From contig CAZCMX010000001.1 in the NCBI GenBank assembly GCA_964499985.1, forward strand, positions 42,083-106,082: a stretch of DNA of 64,000 bases, in the 5' to 3' direction. Below, one piece after another: positions 16,607-26,234 of this stretch. The notes under the pieces were generated by a model. That model had not been told where the DNA came from and did not search any database. It worked only from the letters and a program-made list of their open reading frames with translations. This stretch comes from UBA5734 sp964499985. GTDB taxonomy: Bacteria > Bacillota > Clostridia > Saccharofermentanales > UBA5734. The first letter of the stretch is position 1, and every line of letters starts with the position of its first letter. Both the position numbers and the translations under genes were made by a program.

Positions 16607-17158
16607 TCAGGTGAGCCGATAGCGTTGCAAAGCCTGGCGCCTCGACCTGGCCCCCGGCAATACCTGTTCCAGCAGCTGGTGGAATCGCGGGCTGTGGTCG
16701 AACTGGACCAAGTGGCAAAGCTCGTGGACGACAATGTATTCGAGCAGGTCGTCTGGCAGAAGACCGGCACAGACATTGATCGAAATCAGGCCGGACTTGC
16801 TGCAACTGCCCCATCTTCGCTTCTGGCGGCGGATGGTCACCTGGCTGGGCAGGAGTTGCGGGAACCGTTCCAGGACCATTTTGACCTTGGCCCTGGTCAG
16901 TTCGCGCAAAGCAGCCAGCTGCGCGGTGTCGCCCGGGATCTCGACCTGGACCAGCCGGCCATTCTCGGTCATCTTCCGGCGAATCCAGGACTCCTTGTCG
17001 CGGATGAATCGTTCAATCTCGGCCAGGGGCATTTTCAGCCCGCAGCGCACCTCCAGCTGGTTATCCGGATGAAGGACGAGGGCCATGGTTTTGCGCCGGC
17101 TGCGAACGACCGTAAAGGGAACAGGCACCGCCCGGGGGACGGGCTCAGGCCTGGCCAT
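16607..17158 (-). CDS. YgjP-like (DUF45) zinc metallopeptidase
   Basis: A protein of about 183 residues whose C-terminal half carries the YgjP/M48-like signature: RRWGSCSKSGLISINV, then VVHELCHLVQFDHSPRFHQL with HELCH as the zinc and catalytic motif and a downstream His. The N-terminal half has RRKTMALVLHPDNQLEVR, usual for this family. The biological substrate is unknown; members accompany restriction systems and housekeeping genes alike. The ATG at 17158 gives a 14-base overlap with the pyrE-like gene. An alternative TTG at 17224 would add 22 residues but lacks a good ribosome-binding site. Confidence 0.82.
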   Translation of the reverse strand: MARPEPVPRAVPVPFTVVRSRRKTMALVLHPDNQLEVRCGLKMPLAEIERFIRDKESWIRRKMTENGRLVQVEIPGDTAQLAALRELTRAKVKMVLERFPQLLPSQVTIRRQKRRWGSCSKSGLISINVCAGLLPDDLLEYIVVHELCHLVQFDHSPRFHQLLEQVLPGARSRRQALQRYRLT

Positions 17159-18002
17159 AACCCTGTTCAAGGCAGCGCCGGGCGCGTTCAGCGGCTTTGC
17201 CACCCAGCCTGATTTGTTCAGCAAGAAAGTCTGGATGCTCGGCCAGAAAGCGGACCATGTACTGGTGGGGATCCTGCATGAAGCGGTTGACCTGCTCCGT
17301 CTGCTCTTGGCTCAAAAGTCCGGCCGCAGTCGCCTGCTCAAACAGGTTGCGGTCGATTTTGGCCAGGGCGGTCAATTCAACCCCGGCTTGCTGCAAAATT
17401 TCGCGCCCCCCCTGGTCACGGTCGACCACAACAGCCGTATCTGTGATTGATCCGCCCAGACGGGCGATGGCAGGCAGCCAGGCTCTGGTATAGCTGGATG
17501 CCTCGGTCACCAGATCAGCGATATGCAGAACTTTCTGTCCCCGCAGGGCCTGGTCAGGCAGCTCATGCACGGCTTGGAAATTCGGATCGCTCCAGAAGGC
17601 CTTGCCATCCTTGAGAATCGCGACATGTGGCTTGCCGGTTCTTGCTGCCAGCGGGATGGAAAAGAAATAGTCCCGTCTCTCCCCACCGGAAACCACATCA
17701 AAATCAAGCTCGGCCACGGCATCAACGAGCTGGTCAATGACGGCCTGGAAAACCGGCTGCTGCTGGTCATGTTCCATGATCACCGCAGCAAGCAGTCCCG
17801 GCAGTTCAAGCGGTGTTTGGACAGCCTGCTCGATCAGGGTCAATAACTGGTTGGCCTCGGCTTCACTGCCATACAGGAAATGGGTATTGATATAGTATGG
17901 TCCAAGGGTCCCGGACGTATACCAGAAAGGCTGGTCTGCCGGACTGACCCGGATGGCGCTGGTATCGAACAATGCCTTGATGATCGATTGGTCTTGCTTC
18001 AT
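17145..18002 (-). CDS. pyrE: Orotate phosphoribosyltransferase-like protein
   Basis: It probably converts orotate to OMP with PRPP. In about 285 residues it shows the PRTase elements VVSGGERRDYFFSIPLA (orotate-side loop and flexible Lys/Arg region) and the PRPP motif TDTAVVVDRDQGGREILQQA. After that come about 90 helical residues not found in the short PyrE type. This longer, divergent variety is usually annotated as an orotate phosphoribosyltransferase family member in Clostridia. Its place directly after pyrD supports the call, since no other pyrE is in the operon. GTGGAGGAACC marks the ATG at 18002. PRTase activity itself is not proven by the sequence. Confidence 0.75.
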   Translation of the reverse strand: MKQDQSIIKALFDTSAIRVSPADQPFWYTSGTLGPYYINTHFLYGSEAEANQLLTLIEQAVQTPLELPGLLAAVIMEHDQQQPVFQAVIDQLVDAVAELDFDVVSGGERRDYFFSIPLAARTGKPHVAILKDGKAFWSDPNFQAVHELPDQALRGQKVLHIADLVTEASSYTRAWLPAIARLGGSITDTAVVVDRDQGGREILQQAGVELTALAKIDRNLFEQATAAGLLSQEQTEQVNRFMQDPHQYMVRFLAEHPDFLAEQIRLGGKAAERARRCLEQGYGQA

Positions 18003-18047
18003 GGCCTGGTTCCTCCACAAATGGTCCTGAAAAGTTCTATTATACCG

Positions 18048-18959
18048 TTACCAGGGCTGCAGCAGGCCAGTATACTGGCTCACCTGCAACATATTTTCGG
18101 TTCCGGCGATGATTTCCATTTCATTAATGACATCCTGACAGGCTGTCGGCCTGATCAAATTGGCTGTGCCAACCTGGACCGCAGCAGCCCCGGCGAGCAT
18201 GAATTCGATCGCATCCTCCCCGTTCATGATCCCGCCCATGCCGATGATCGGGATCCGGACAGCCCGGTAGACATCCCAGACCATGCGCAGGGCGACGGGC
18301 TTGACGGCCGGGCCGGATAAACCGCCGGTATTGTTGCGCAAGACGGGACGGCGGGTTTTGCGGTCAATCGCCAGACCGAGCAAGGTATTGATCAGGCTGA
18401 CGGCATCGGCGCCTGCGGCCTCTGCAGCCAGGGCCATATCGGCGATGCTGGTGACATTGGGGGTCAGCTTGACCCAGAGCGGCTTGCGGGTTTTGGCCCG
18501 CACCGCCCAGACCACTTCTTCGATCATGGGCGCCGAGCTGCCAAAAGCCATGCAGCCCATGCTGACATTGGGGCAGGACAGGTTCAGCTCGATCCCGTCG
18601 ACTGCCGTCGCATCGAGCTGCTCGGCCATCGCTACATTTTCGGCCAGAGAATGGCCGGCGATATTGGCAATGATCGTGGTCCCGAGGCTTTTCATGAAAG
18701 GCAGTTCGGTGACGATGAAGGCTTCAAGTCCGGGGTTCTGCAGTCCGACACTGTTGAGAAGGCCGCCGGTGGTCTCGGCCACCCGGGGCGGATCATTACC
18801 CAGGCGTGGATTCAGGGTCAGGCCCTTGGAGCTGATCGCGCCCAGCTGGGACAAGTCATTCCACTGTTGCATTTCCCGGCCGAAGCCAAAGGTGCCGGAG
18901 GCTGCTATCACAGGGTTTTTCAGGGTCAACGATCCGATCTGGACAGACAGGTTCACCAT
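18048..18959 (-). CDS. pyrD: Dihydroorotate dehydrogenase B, catalytic subunit
   Basis: An FMN-dependent class 1B dihydroorotate dehydrogenase using NAD+ through its partner PyrK. The 303-residue protein starts at 18959 (MVNLSVQIGSLTLKNPVIAA); the frame stays open into pyrK, but that extension is not real protein. Motifs are ASGTFGFGREM, the active-site loop NLSCPNVSMGC with the catalytic Cys of class 1B, and GMGGIMNGEDAIEFM for FMN binding. The usual KxGG after SCPNV reads SMGC here. Its start overlaps the pyrK stop by seven bases, so the two subunits are coupled. Confidence 0.94.
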   Translation of the reverse strand: MVNLSVQIGSLTLKNPVIAASGTFGFGREMQQWNDLSQLGAISSKGLTLNPRLGNDPPRVAETTGGLLNSVGLQNPGLEAFIVTELPFMKSLGTTIIANIAGHSLAENVAMAEQLDATAVDGIELNLSCPNVSMGCMAFGSSAPMIEEVVWAVRAKTRKPLWVKLTPNVTSIADMALAAEAAGADAVSLINTLLGLAIDRKTRRPVLRNNTGGLSGPAVKPVALRMVWDVYRAVRIPIIGMGGIMNGEDAIEFMLAGAAAVQVGTANLIRPTACQDVINEMEIIAGTENMLQVSQYTGLLQPW

Positions 18960-19741
18960 ACGACAGCCTCCGCTGGAAAGACCGGTCCTTCGACGCAGCA
19001 GCGTTGATGGCTGATCTCCCCTGTTTCCTGTTCCCTGATTTTGCAGACACAGACGAGGCAGATGCCGATCCCACAGCCCATGCGTTCTTCGAGCGAGACC
19101 TGGCAGGGCAAGCCAGCCCGGGCTGCCCGTTCGGCGACGGCCTGCATCATGATTTTCGGGCCACAGGTCAAGATAACCGTGTCTTCGCCTGAAACGAGGT
19201 CTGCAAGCGCCTGGTCCAGGGCCAGGGCTGCGTGGCCCTCCACATCCAGGCCACCACAATCCGAGGCGAAAATGGCTTTGCTGGCCAGCTGGCGGAATTC
19301 ATCAACCAGAATCGCATCCCCGGGGCTGCGATAGCCACAGACTGCCACCGTTTCCACGCCAGATTCACGGCAATGTGCCTGGACGAAATAGAGCGGGAAA
19401 ACTCCAGTGCCACCACCGACCGTGATGACCCGGCGGTAACCTGCCAGATCAAAGCCATGGCCCAGGGGACCCAATACGGAAACGGTCGTACCGGGTTTCA
19501 AGCCCTTGAACTCCATGGTTCCCTTCCCTTTGGCCTGGATGCCGATCTGGAACGAGCCAGCGGCCCGGTCTACTGCCATGATGCCGAAAGGGCGGCGCAG
19601 GAATTGCTGGCAGGACAGGTTGACAAACTGGCCCGGCTGGGCGGTCCGGCTGATCGCCTCCCCCTGCAAAGTCAGAATGAAGAACTGGTCGTTCAGCGTT
19701 TGGTTGTCGAGGATGGTGCAAGCCCATTCGATCTGCTGCAT
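18953..19741 (-). CDS. pyrK: Dihydroorotate dehydrogenase B, electron-transfer subunit
   Basis: A 262-residue FAD/[2Fe-2S] protein passing electrons from PyrD to NAD+. It has the ferredoxin-reductase fold: QPGQFVNLSC and FLRRPFGIMAVD for FAD, GGGTGVFPLYFVQ for NAD, and a C-terminal cluster region RMGCGIGICLVCVCK with a later Cys pair (RCC) in the last 20 residues. AAGGGGAAAT precedes the ATG. It follows carB by 12 bases and overlaps pyrD. Confidence 0.93.
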   Translation of the reverse strand: MQQIEWACTILDNQTLNDQFFILTLQGEAISRTAQPGQFVNLSCQQFLRRPFGIMAVDRAAGSFQIGIQAKGKGTMEFKGLKPGTTVSVLGPLGHGFDLAGYRRVITVGGGTGVFPLYFVQAHCRESGVETVAVCGYRSPGDAILVDEFRQLASKAIFASDCGGLDVEGHAALALDQALADLVSGEDTVILTCGPKIMMQAVAERAARAGLPCQVSLEERMGCGIGICLVCVCKIREQETGEISHQRCCVEGPVFPAEAVVW

Positions 19742-19753
19742 TCGGATTTCCCC

Positions 19754-22700
19754 TTATTTTTTGAGCATGTCATTTTGCATCGGCATTTCATTTTGCGGCA
19801 GGGTATTCTCCCTTGTCGCAGCGACAATGTCGGCAAAAACCTGGATTTCATAGGGTTTGAGGTCAGCCGGTTTCATTTCGCGCTCCAGGCATTCAACCAC
19901 AGCCACCAGGGTGTCCAGAGAGGTGATGGTGGCAATGCCATGCTCGATCGCGTGGCGGCGCAGGCGGAAGCCTTCCCGGTCATCATTGGAGGTCGAGTTC
20001 TCGGTATTGATCAGCAGCTTGACGGTGCCCTGGTCAATCATGTCAACGGTGGATGGATGGCCTTCGAGCGCCCGGCGCGAGATGCTGCAGGGTATGCCGT
20101 ACTTATTGAGATAATTGGCGGTGCCACCCGTGCCATAGAGTTCATAGCCCAGGTTGTTGAGCCGGCTGGCCAAAGGCACCAGATCCGGTTTGTCACTGTC
20201 TCTGACCGTCATCAGGATCCCGGCGCCCTTGGGCGGGAATTTGAAATTGGAAGCGAGGATGGCCTTGTACATCGCTTCGCTGTACGTCGTGGACAGGCCT
20301 AGGACCTCACCCGTGCTTTTCATTTCCGGGCCGAGGCTGGTGTCGACATCATGCAGCTTCTCAAAGGAGAAAACCGGTGCCTTGATGGCATAGACCGCCG
20401 GATAACGGGCATATAGGCCGGTCCCATACTCGAAATCAGTCAGACGTGCCCCCATCATGATCCGAGTCGCCAGGTCGACAATCGGGATCCCGGTGACCTT
20501 GCTGATATAAGGCACCGTCCGTGACGAGCGCGGATTGACCTCGATGACGTAGACTTCATCATTATACAGGATGAACTGGATATTGATCAGGCCGATCACC
20601 TGCAAAGCCCGGGCCAGTTTACGGGTATGGTCGACCAGAATATCGCGGATCCGCTCCGAGATATAAGCCGGGAAGATCGAAATCGAGTCACCGGAGTGGA
20701 CACCGGCGCGTTCGAGATGCTCCATGATGCCGGGGATCAGGATATCTTCGCCGTCCGATACCGCATCGACTTCCAGTTCAACGCCCATCAGATACTTGTC
20801 GACCAGAATCGGATTTTCCTGTTCGACCAGATTGATGATCCGCATGTATTCGATCATGTCGGTATCGTTGTGGACGATGGCCATGCCCTGGCCGCCGAGG
20901 ACATAGGAGGGCCGGACGAGAACGGGATAACCGAGGCTGGCAGCAGCAGCGAGGGCCTCATCCGCGGTGCGGACTGTCGTGCCATTCGGACGCTTGATCT
21001 GGCATGCCTCGAGGATGGCATCAAAGCGCTGGCGGTCTTCCGCAGCATCGACCCCATCGGCGGAGGTGCCGAAAATCGGCAGGCCCATTTCAGTCACAGC
21101 CTTGATCAGCTTGATCGCCGTCTGGCCGCCAAACTGGCAAATGGCGCCATCTGGCTTTTCATTTTCGATGATCGCCCGCACATCGTCCGGAGTCAGCGGT
21201 TCAAAATAGAGCCGGTCCGAGGTATCGAAATCGGTCGAGACGGTCTCGGGATTATTATTGGCGATGATCGCCTCATAACCGAGTTCGCGCAAGGCCCAGA
21301 CCGAATGGACCGAGCAATAGTCAAACTCGATCCCCTGGCCGATCCGGATCGGGCCGGAACCAAGCACGAGGACTTTCTTGCGTTCGGTGCGGATGGCTTC
21401 GTTCTTCATATCGAAGGTTGAGTAGAAATACGGCGTCACGGCATCATACTCGCCGGCACAGGTATCGACCATTTTATAGGTGTGGACCAGGCCAAGCGCC
21501 TTGCGCCGCTGGCGGATGGCTTCCGCAGGGATGCCGCTGAGCTTGGCTATCCAGGAATCGGTGAAGGCCATGCGGACGGCTCTGGTCAGCAGGGTGTCAT
21601 CGATGGTTTTCATCCCACTGATGGCTGTTTCGGTCGCGACCAGGCTGGCAAGCTTTTTCAGGAAGAATTTGTCAATCCAGGTCCGCTCGTAAATCTCATC
21701 GAGCGAAAAGCCGCGCCGGATCCCCTCGGCAACGGCAAACAGCCGCATGTCATCGGCCTGGATCATGCGCGGCCAGAGATCATGGTCGGACATCTCCAGC
21801 ATCAGGGGCACCCTGAGCCCATAAAGCCCCAGCTCGAGCGAGCGGATGGCCTTCATCAGGGATGCTTCAAAGGTATTGGCGATCGCCATGACCTCACCGG
21901 TGGCCTTCATCTGCGTCCCCAGGGTGCGCCGCGCTTTGACAAATTTGTCAAATGGCCATTTCGGGATCTTGGTGACGATATAGTCGACCGCAGGCTCAAA
22001 GCTGGCTTTGGTGGTGCCAGTGACTTCGTTGGGAATCTCGTCGAGCGCATAGCCGACGGCGATGCGCGAGGCAACCTTGGCGATTGGATACCCGGTGGCC
22101 TTGGAGGCCAGGGCTGAGCTGCGCGACAAACGGGGATTGACTTCAATGACGGCATAGTCGACCTGGGTCGGATGCTGGGCGAACTGGACATTGCAGCCCC
22201 CGACAATCCCCAGTTCGGTGACGATTTTCAAAGCCGCAGTGCGCAGCTTCTGGTATTCGAGGTCGGTCAAGGTCTGGGCCGGTGCCACAACAATCGAGTC
22301 CCCGGTATGGACACCGACGGGGTCGAAATTCTCCATGCTGCAGATGGTGATGGCATTGCCCTTGGCATCGCGGACCGCTTCAAATTCGATTTCCTTCCAG
22401 CCGGCGATGCTGCGTTCAATCAGGACCTGGTGCACCCGGCTGGCATTGAGGCCGGACACGGCAAACTGGCGCAGCGCTTTTTCGTCAGCTGCGATGCCGC
22501 CACCGGTACCGCCCAGGGTGAAGGCCGGCCGGACGATGACCGGATAGCCGATCTCCTCTGCCAGACGCAGGCATTCCTCGAGATTGTTCGCCGTGCCGGA
22601 TGGGATGCAGGGCTCATTGATCCGGAGCATGGCGGCGCGGAATTCCTCGCGGTCCTCGCCCATCCGGATCCCGGCCGCCGGGGTGCCCAGCATGGCGATC

Positions 22701-23035
22701 CGGTGCTGGTCGAGAAAACCGGATTCGGACAGTTCCATGGCGAAGTTCAAGCCGGTCTGGCCGCCGAGGGTGGCCAGCAAGCCGTCAACTTTTTCGTCGA
22801 GCAGGATCCGCTGGATGACATCGATCTGCAAGGGCTCCAGATAGACTTTGTCAGCCATATTGGTATCGGTCATGATCGTCGCCGGATTGCTGTTGACCAG
22901 GACGACCTCGTATCCTTCGGCTTTCAGGGCGCGGCAGGCTTGGGTGCCGGCATAATCAAACTCGGCAGCCTGGCCGATGACGATCGGACCAGAGCCAATG
23001 ACCATGATTTTATGAATGTCCGTGCGTTTGGGCAT
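19754..23035 (-). CDS. carB: Carbamoyl-phosphate synthase large subunit
   Basis: Makes carbamoyl phosphate from bicarbonate, ATP and glutamine-derived ammonia. The 1093-residue protein has two homologous ATP-grasp halves, beginning IHKIMVIGSGPIVIGQAAEF and, near residue 560, VLVLGSGPIRIGQGIEFDY. A C-terminal MGS-like allosteric domain follows (ILMTVRDSDKPDLVPLASRL). The full length is normal. The glutaminase subunit gene carA, usually adjacent, is not in this operon: pyrF precedes carB by only 59 bases. AAAGGAG precedes the ATG. Confidence 0.97.
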   Translation of the reverse strand: MPKRTDIHKIMVIGSGPIVIGQAAEFDYAGTQACRALKAEGYEVVLVNSNPATIMTDTNMADKVYLEPLQIDVIQRILLDEKVDGLLATLGGQTGLNFAMELSESGFLDQHRIAMLGTPAAGIRMGEDREEFRAAMLRINEPCIPSGTANNLEECLRLAEEIGYPVIVRPAFTLGGTGGGIAADEKALRQFAVSGLNASRVHQVLIERSIAGWKEIEFEAVRDAKGNAITICSMENFDPVGVHTGDSIVVAPAQTLTDLEYQKLRTAALKIVTELGIVGGCNVQFAQHPTQVDYAVIEVNPRLSRSSALASKATGYPIAKVASRIAVGYALDEIPNEVTGTTKASFEPAVDYIVTKIPKWPFDKFVKARRTLGTQMKATGEVMAIANTFEASLMKAIRSLELGLYGLRVPLMLEMSDHDLWPRMIQADDMRLFAVAEGIRRGFSLDEIYERTWIDKFFLKKLASLVATETAISGMKTIDDTLLTRAVRMAFTDSWIAKLSGIPAEAIRQRRKALGLVHTYKMVDTCAGEYDAVTPYFYSTFDMKNEAIRTERKKVLVLGSGPIRIGQGIEFDYCSVHSVWALRELGYEAIIANNNPETVSTDFDTSDRLYFEPLTPDDVRAIIENEKPDGAICQFGGQTAIKLIKAVTEMGLPIFGTSADGVDAAEDRQRFDAILEACQIKRPNGTTVRTADEALAAAASLGYPVLVRPSYVLGGQGMAIVHNDTDMIEYMRIINLVEQENPILVDKYLMGVELEVDAVSDGEDILIPGIMEHLERAGVHSGDSISIFPAYISERIRDILVDHTRKLARALQVIGLINIQFILYNDEVYVIEVNPRSSRTVPYISKVTGIPIVDLATRIMMGARLTDFEYGTGLYARYPAVYAIKAPVFSFEKLHDVDTSLGPEMKSTGEVLGLSTTYSEAMYKAILASNFKFPPKGAGILMTVRDSDKPDLVPLASRLNNLGYELYGTGGTANYLNKYGIPCSISRRALEGHPSTVDMIDQGTVKLLINTENSTSNDDREGFRLRRHAIEHGIATITSLDTLVAVVECLEREMKPADLKPYEIQVFADIVAATRENTLPQNEMPMQNDMLKK

Positions 23036-23094
23036 AGGAATCTCCTTTCAGGAAAAGAGCCAGAATCTGTATAATTATACGTTCCTGTTTATAA

Positions 23095-24045
23095 TTATTC
23101 AATTGCCCTTCCCGCTCTTTTTAAGGCATCACGCAAATCGTCACGCATGGCGATGGCCTCGCGGCGGGTGGCTGCCGCAAATTCATCCACCGGCAGGCCG
23201 TGCTTTTTATAAGCCAGCATCAGGCTGCGCGAAGCATTGACCAGGGCACCCTGGCCATCCGGACCAAAGCTGGCAACCGCGTCCTCTGCAGTCGCCCCCT
23301 GGGCGCCATAGCCCGGGACCAGGATCAGGCTATGCGGCATCAGCTGACGCAGTTTTTCCGCCTGGCGCGGCCAGGTCGCCCCAACCACAGCGCCAACCGA
23401 CGAATAGCCGGACTGGCCGACCAGGTCCTGGCCCCATTCGGAAACTTTTTCCGCCATGGCTTCATAAACGGTGCGACCATCGGCGAGGACCAGGTCCTGC
23501 AGGTCACCAGCCGAAGGATTCGAGGTCCGGACCAGGATATAGACGCCCTGGCCACCCTTCTGGCACTGGTCGATAAAGGGCTTGATGCCATCGATCCCGA
23601 GATAGCCATTCAAGGTGATGCAATCCGCAGCGATGAAAGACTGGCTGCTGGATTCGCCGAGGCTGGTCTGACCCAGGATGGCCCGGGAGTAGGCCTCGGC
23701 AGTGCTGCCGATATCATTGCGCTTGGCATCCGCGATCACCAGAAGGCCTTTCGCCCGGGCATAGGCGATGGTTTTCTGCAAGGCCAGAAGGCCGGGACCG
23801 CCATACTGTTCATAATAGGCAAACTGCGGTTTGACAGCCGGGACCAGATCGGCCACGGCATCGATCAGCTGCTGGTTGAACGCATACAAGGCCAGGCCTG
23901 CAGCTTCTGCCGGATCTGCCGCGGCCAGGCTGGCCTGGCGACGGATCGATGCCGGCACATAGTCGAGCATCGGGTCGAGGCCCATGACGGTCGGATTGCC
24001 GGTTTCCTTGATTTTCCGGGTCAGCCGGTCGGCAAAATTCAGCAT
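23095..24045 (-). CDS. pyrF: Orotidine 5'-phosphate decarboxylase (type 2)
   Basis: Decarboxylates OMP to UMP, the last step of the pathway. The 316-residue length and the motifs VMGLDPMLDYVP and GLLVIADAKRNDIGSTAEAY mark the longer type 2 family (common in actinobacteria and Clostridia); DAKRND contains the catalytic Lys and Asp. The C-terminal loop LILVPGYGAQGATAEDA binds phosphate. Its start overlaps pyrC by seven bases. Confidence 0.94.
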   Translation of the reverse strand: MLNFADRLTRKIKETGNPTVMGLDPMLDYVPASIRRQASLAAADPAEAAGLALYAFNQQLIDAVADLVPAVKPQFAYYEQYGGPGLLALQKTIAYARAKGLLVIADAKRNDIGSTAEAYSRAILGQTSLGESSSQSFIAADCITLNGYLGIDGIKPFIDQCQKGGQGVYILVRTSNPSAGDLQDLVLADGRTVYEAMAEKVSEWGQDLVGQSGYSSVGAVVGATWPRQAEKLRQLMPHSLILVPGYGAQGATAEDAVASFGPDGQGALVNASRSLMLAYKKHGLPVDEFAAATRREAIAMRDDLRDALKRAGRAIE

Positions 24046-25304
24046 GCGAAAACCACCTTTCCATCACATAAGGTCATCTTGACCTGGCCGCGCAGCAACC
24101 AGCCATGGTATGGCGTATTCCGGGCTTTGCTGGCTGAGGCATTCTTATCAAACATGAAGGGCTTCTGCAGCTCAACCAGGGCGATATCGGCCGGATAGCC
24201 CGGTTCGAGGCGGCCCATTTTCTGGTTGAGGAGCTGCGCCGGCCGGGTCGACATCATCGCCACCAGCTCAGGCAGCGTCAGATGGCCGGGCAGGACCAGA
24301 TAGGTGTAACCCAGGGCGAACGAGGATTCAAAGCCGATGATGCCATTATTGGCCAGGCCGAATTCAATCTGCTTCTCATCCTCATGATGCGGGGCATGGT
24401 CGGTGCCAATCATGTCAATCGTCCCATCCTTGAGGCCAGCGATGATGGCATCGACATCCTTTTGCGTGCGCAGGGGTGGATTCATCTTGGCGCTGGTATT
24501 GAAGTCGCGGCAGGCTTCCTCGGTCAGGGTGAAATAGTGCGGGCAGGTCTCGCAGGTCACCTTCACGCCGCGGGCCTTGGCCTGGCGGACCAGTTCGATC
24601 GAGCCGGCCGTGCTCAGATGGGCCAGATGGACCGGCTGACCGACATATTCAGCAACCAGGATATCTCTGGCCACCATGATTTCCTCGGCGATGGTCGGGA
24701 TGCCCCGCAGGCCGAGCTCGAGGCTGACCAGGCCTTCATTCATATGGCCACCCTCGGCCAAGGACGGTTCCTCACAATGGGAAATGACGGTCAGATTGAA
24801 CTGGGCGGCATACTGGATGGCTTTTTTCATCAGGTCGGCGGTCAGCACGGGCTTGCCATCGTCCGAAATGGCGACGATGCCGGCCTCCGCCATCAGGCCG
24901 ATTTCGGCCAGTTCCTTGCCATCCTGGTTCTTGCTCACCGCACCGACGGGCAGCACCTTGCAGGCGCCTTCACGCTGGGCCTTGTCGATGATATAGCGCA
25001 CAATGGCCGGATTGTCGGTCACGGGCTTGGTATTGGGCATGCAGGCGACGGCCGTGATGCCACCGCGGACGGCGGCCCGGGTGCCACTGACGATGTCTTC
25101 CCGGTATTCAAAGCCCGGATCGCGCAGGTGGGTATGGGGATCGACCAGACCGGGCAGCACCGCCAGCCCCGTCGCATCGATGACCTGCTCCGGATCGCCG
25201 CTCAATGCGGCGACGATGACGCCATTTTCTATCAGGATGTCCTGGCTGGTTTCCTTCAGGCCAACCGGATCAATGACAAGTCCGCCGGAAATTTGAATTC
25301 TCAT
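24039..25304 (-). CDS. pyrC: Dihydroorotase
   Basis: Cyclises N-carbamoyl-aspartate to dihydroorotate. A 421-residue amidohydrolase of the class I type, with PGLVDPHTHLRDPGFEYRED (metal-binding HTH), VISHCEEPSLAEGG, and MIGTDHAPHHEDEK with the catalytic Asp. The zinc-bridging residue of class I enzymes is expected near ISDDGKPV. AGGAGG precedes the ATG, which shares one base with the pyrB stop (TGATG). Confidence 0.95.
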   Translation of the reverse strand: MRIQISGGLVIDPVGLKETSQDILIENGVIVAALSGDPEQVIDATGLAVLPGLVDPHTHLRDPGFEYREDIVSGTRAAVRGGITAVACMPNTKPVTDNPAIVRYIIDKAQREGACKVLPVGAVSKNQDGKELAEIGLMAEAGIVAISDDGKPVLTADLMKKAIQYAAQFNLTVISHCEEPSLAEGGHMNEGLVSLELGLRGIPTIAEEIMVARDILVAEYVGQPVHLAHLSTAGSIELVRQAKARGVKVTCETCPHYFTLTEEACRDFNTSAKMNPPLRTQKDVDAIIAGLKDGTIDMIGTDHAPHHEDEKQIEFGLANNGIIGFESSFALGYTYLVLPGHLTLPELVAMMSTRPAQLLNQKMGRLEPGYPADIALVELQKPFMFDKNASASKARNTPYHGWLLRGQVKMTLCDGKVVFAC

Positions 25305-26230
25305 CAGCCATTCCTCCTTGCTGAAAGCAGGTACAGGATCGCCATGCGGACGGCGACTCCATTGGTCACTTGTTCATTGATCACGGACTGCGATCCGTCA
25401 TAGACACAAGAAGGCATTTCCACGCCATGATTGCAAGGTCCGGGATGCATCAGGATCGCATCCGGCTTGGCCAGCTGCAGTGTTTTGTCGTCGATGGCAA
25501 AGAAGCGGGCATATTCGCGGATCGAAGGGTAAAGTGCCTTTTGCTGGCGCTCCAGCTGGACCCGCAGGCCCATGACCACATCGGCGCCCCGGACGGCGTC
25601 CTGCACCGTCGGGCAGACGATGGCAGGGGTCTTATCGAGGTCTTTGGGCAGCATGGTGCTGGGTGCTGCCATACGAACCCTGGCGCCCATTTTCTCGAGA
25701 GCCCACAGATTGCTCCGGGCCACCCGGCTGTGCAGCAGGTCGCCGACGATCGCCACCTCGAGCCCCTGGAGGCTGCCCTTATGCTGGCGCATGGTGAACA
25801 GGTCCAGCAGGGCCTGGGTCGGATGTTCATTCATGCCATCGCCGGCATTGACGACGGAGGCTTTGACCAGTGGCGCAATCATATGCGGTGCGCCAGACTG
25901 GCTGTGACGCATGATCAGGATGTCGGTGGCCATGACATCGATCGTCCGGGCGGTGTCAATCAGTGATTCACCCTTATTGATGCTGCTGCCCGAGGACGAG
26001 ATATTGGCCGACGAAGCCCCCATGAACTTGGAAGCCATTTCAAAGGACAGGCGGGTCCGGGTGCTGTTTTCATAAAACAAAGTCACAACGGATTTGCCCT
26101 GGAGATGAGCGGTTTTCTTGCTGCTGGCTGACAGGACATGTTTCATGGTTTCAGCAGTATCAAGGATCAGGCTGATCTCTTCAGCTGACAATTCCTTGAT
26201 GCCGAGCAAGTCTTTGGATCGCAGTTGCAT
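25304..26230 (-). CDS. pyrB: Aspartate carbamoyltransferase catalytic subunit
   Basis: Joins carbamoyl phosphate and aspartate. The 308-residue protein begins MQLRSKDLLGIKELSAEEIS at 26230, just past the pyrR stop, with AAAGGGG as ribosome-binding site; longer open-frame starts inside pyrR are rejected. Motifs are YENSTRTRLSFEMASK (carbamoyl phosphate), MRHSQSGAPHM and HPGPCNHGVEM. No regulatory pyrI gene follows, as is usual in Bacillota, so control is at the RNA level through PyrR. Confidence 0.95.
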   Translation of the reverse strand: MQLRSKDLLGIKELSAEEISLILDTAETMKHVLSASSKKTAHLQGKSVVTLFYENSTRTRLSFEMASKFMGASSANISSSGSSINKGESLIDTARTIDVMATDILIMRHSQSGAPHMIAPLVKASVVNAGDGMNEHPTQALLDLFTMRQHKGSLQGLEVAIVGDLLHSRVARSNLWALEKMGARVRMAAPSTMLPKDLDKTPAIVCPTVQDAVRGADVVMGLRVQLERQQKALYPSIREYARFFAIDDKTLQLAKPDAILMHPGPCNHGVEMPSCVYDGSQSVINEQVTNGVAVRMAILYLLSARRNG

Positions 26231-26234
26231 CCGC

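Noticed and set aside
18960..19259. N-terminal extension of PyrD
   Set aside because: It is an out-of-frame reading of pyrK; PyrD begins normally at 18959.
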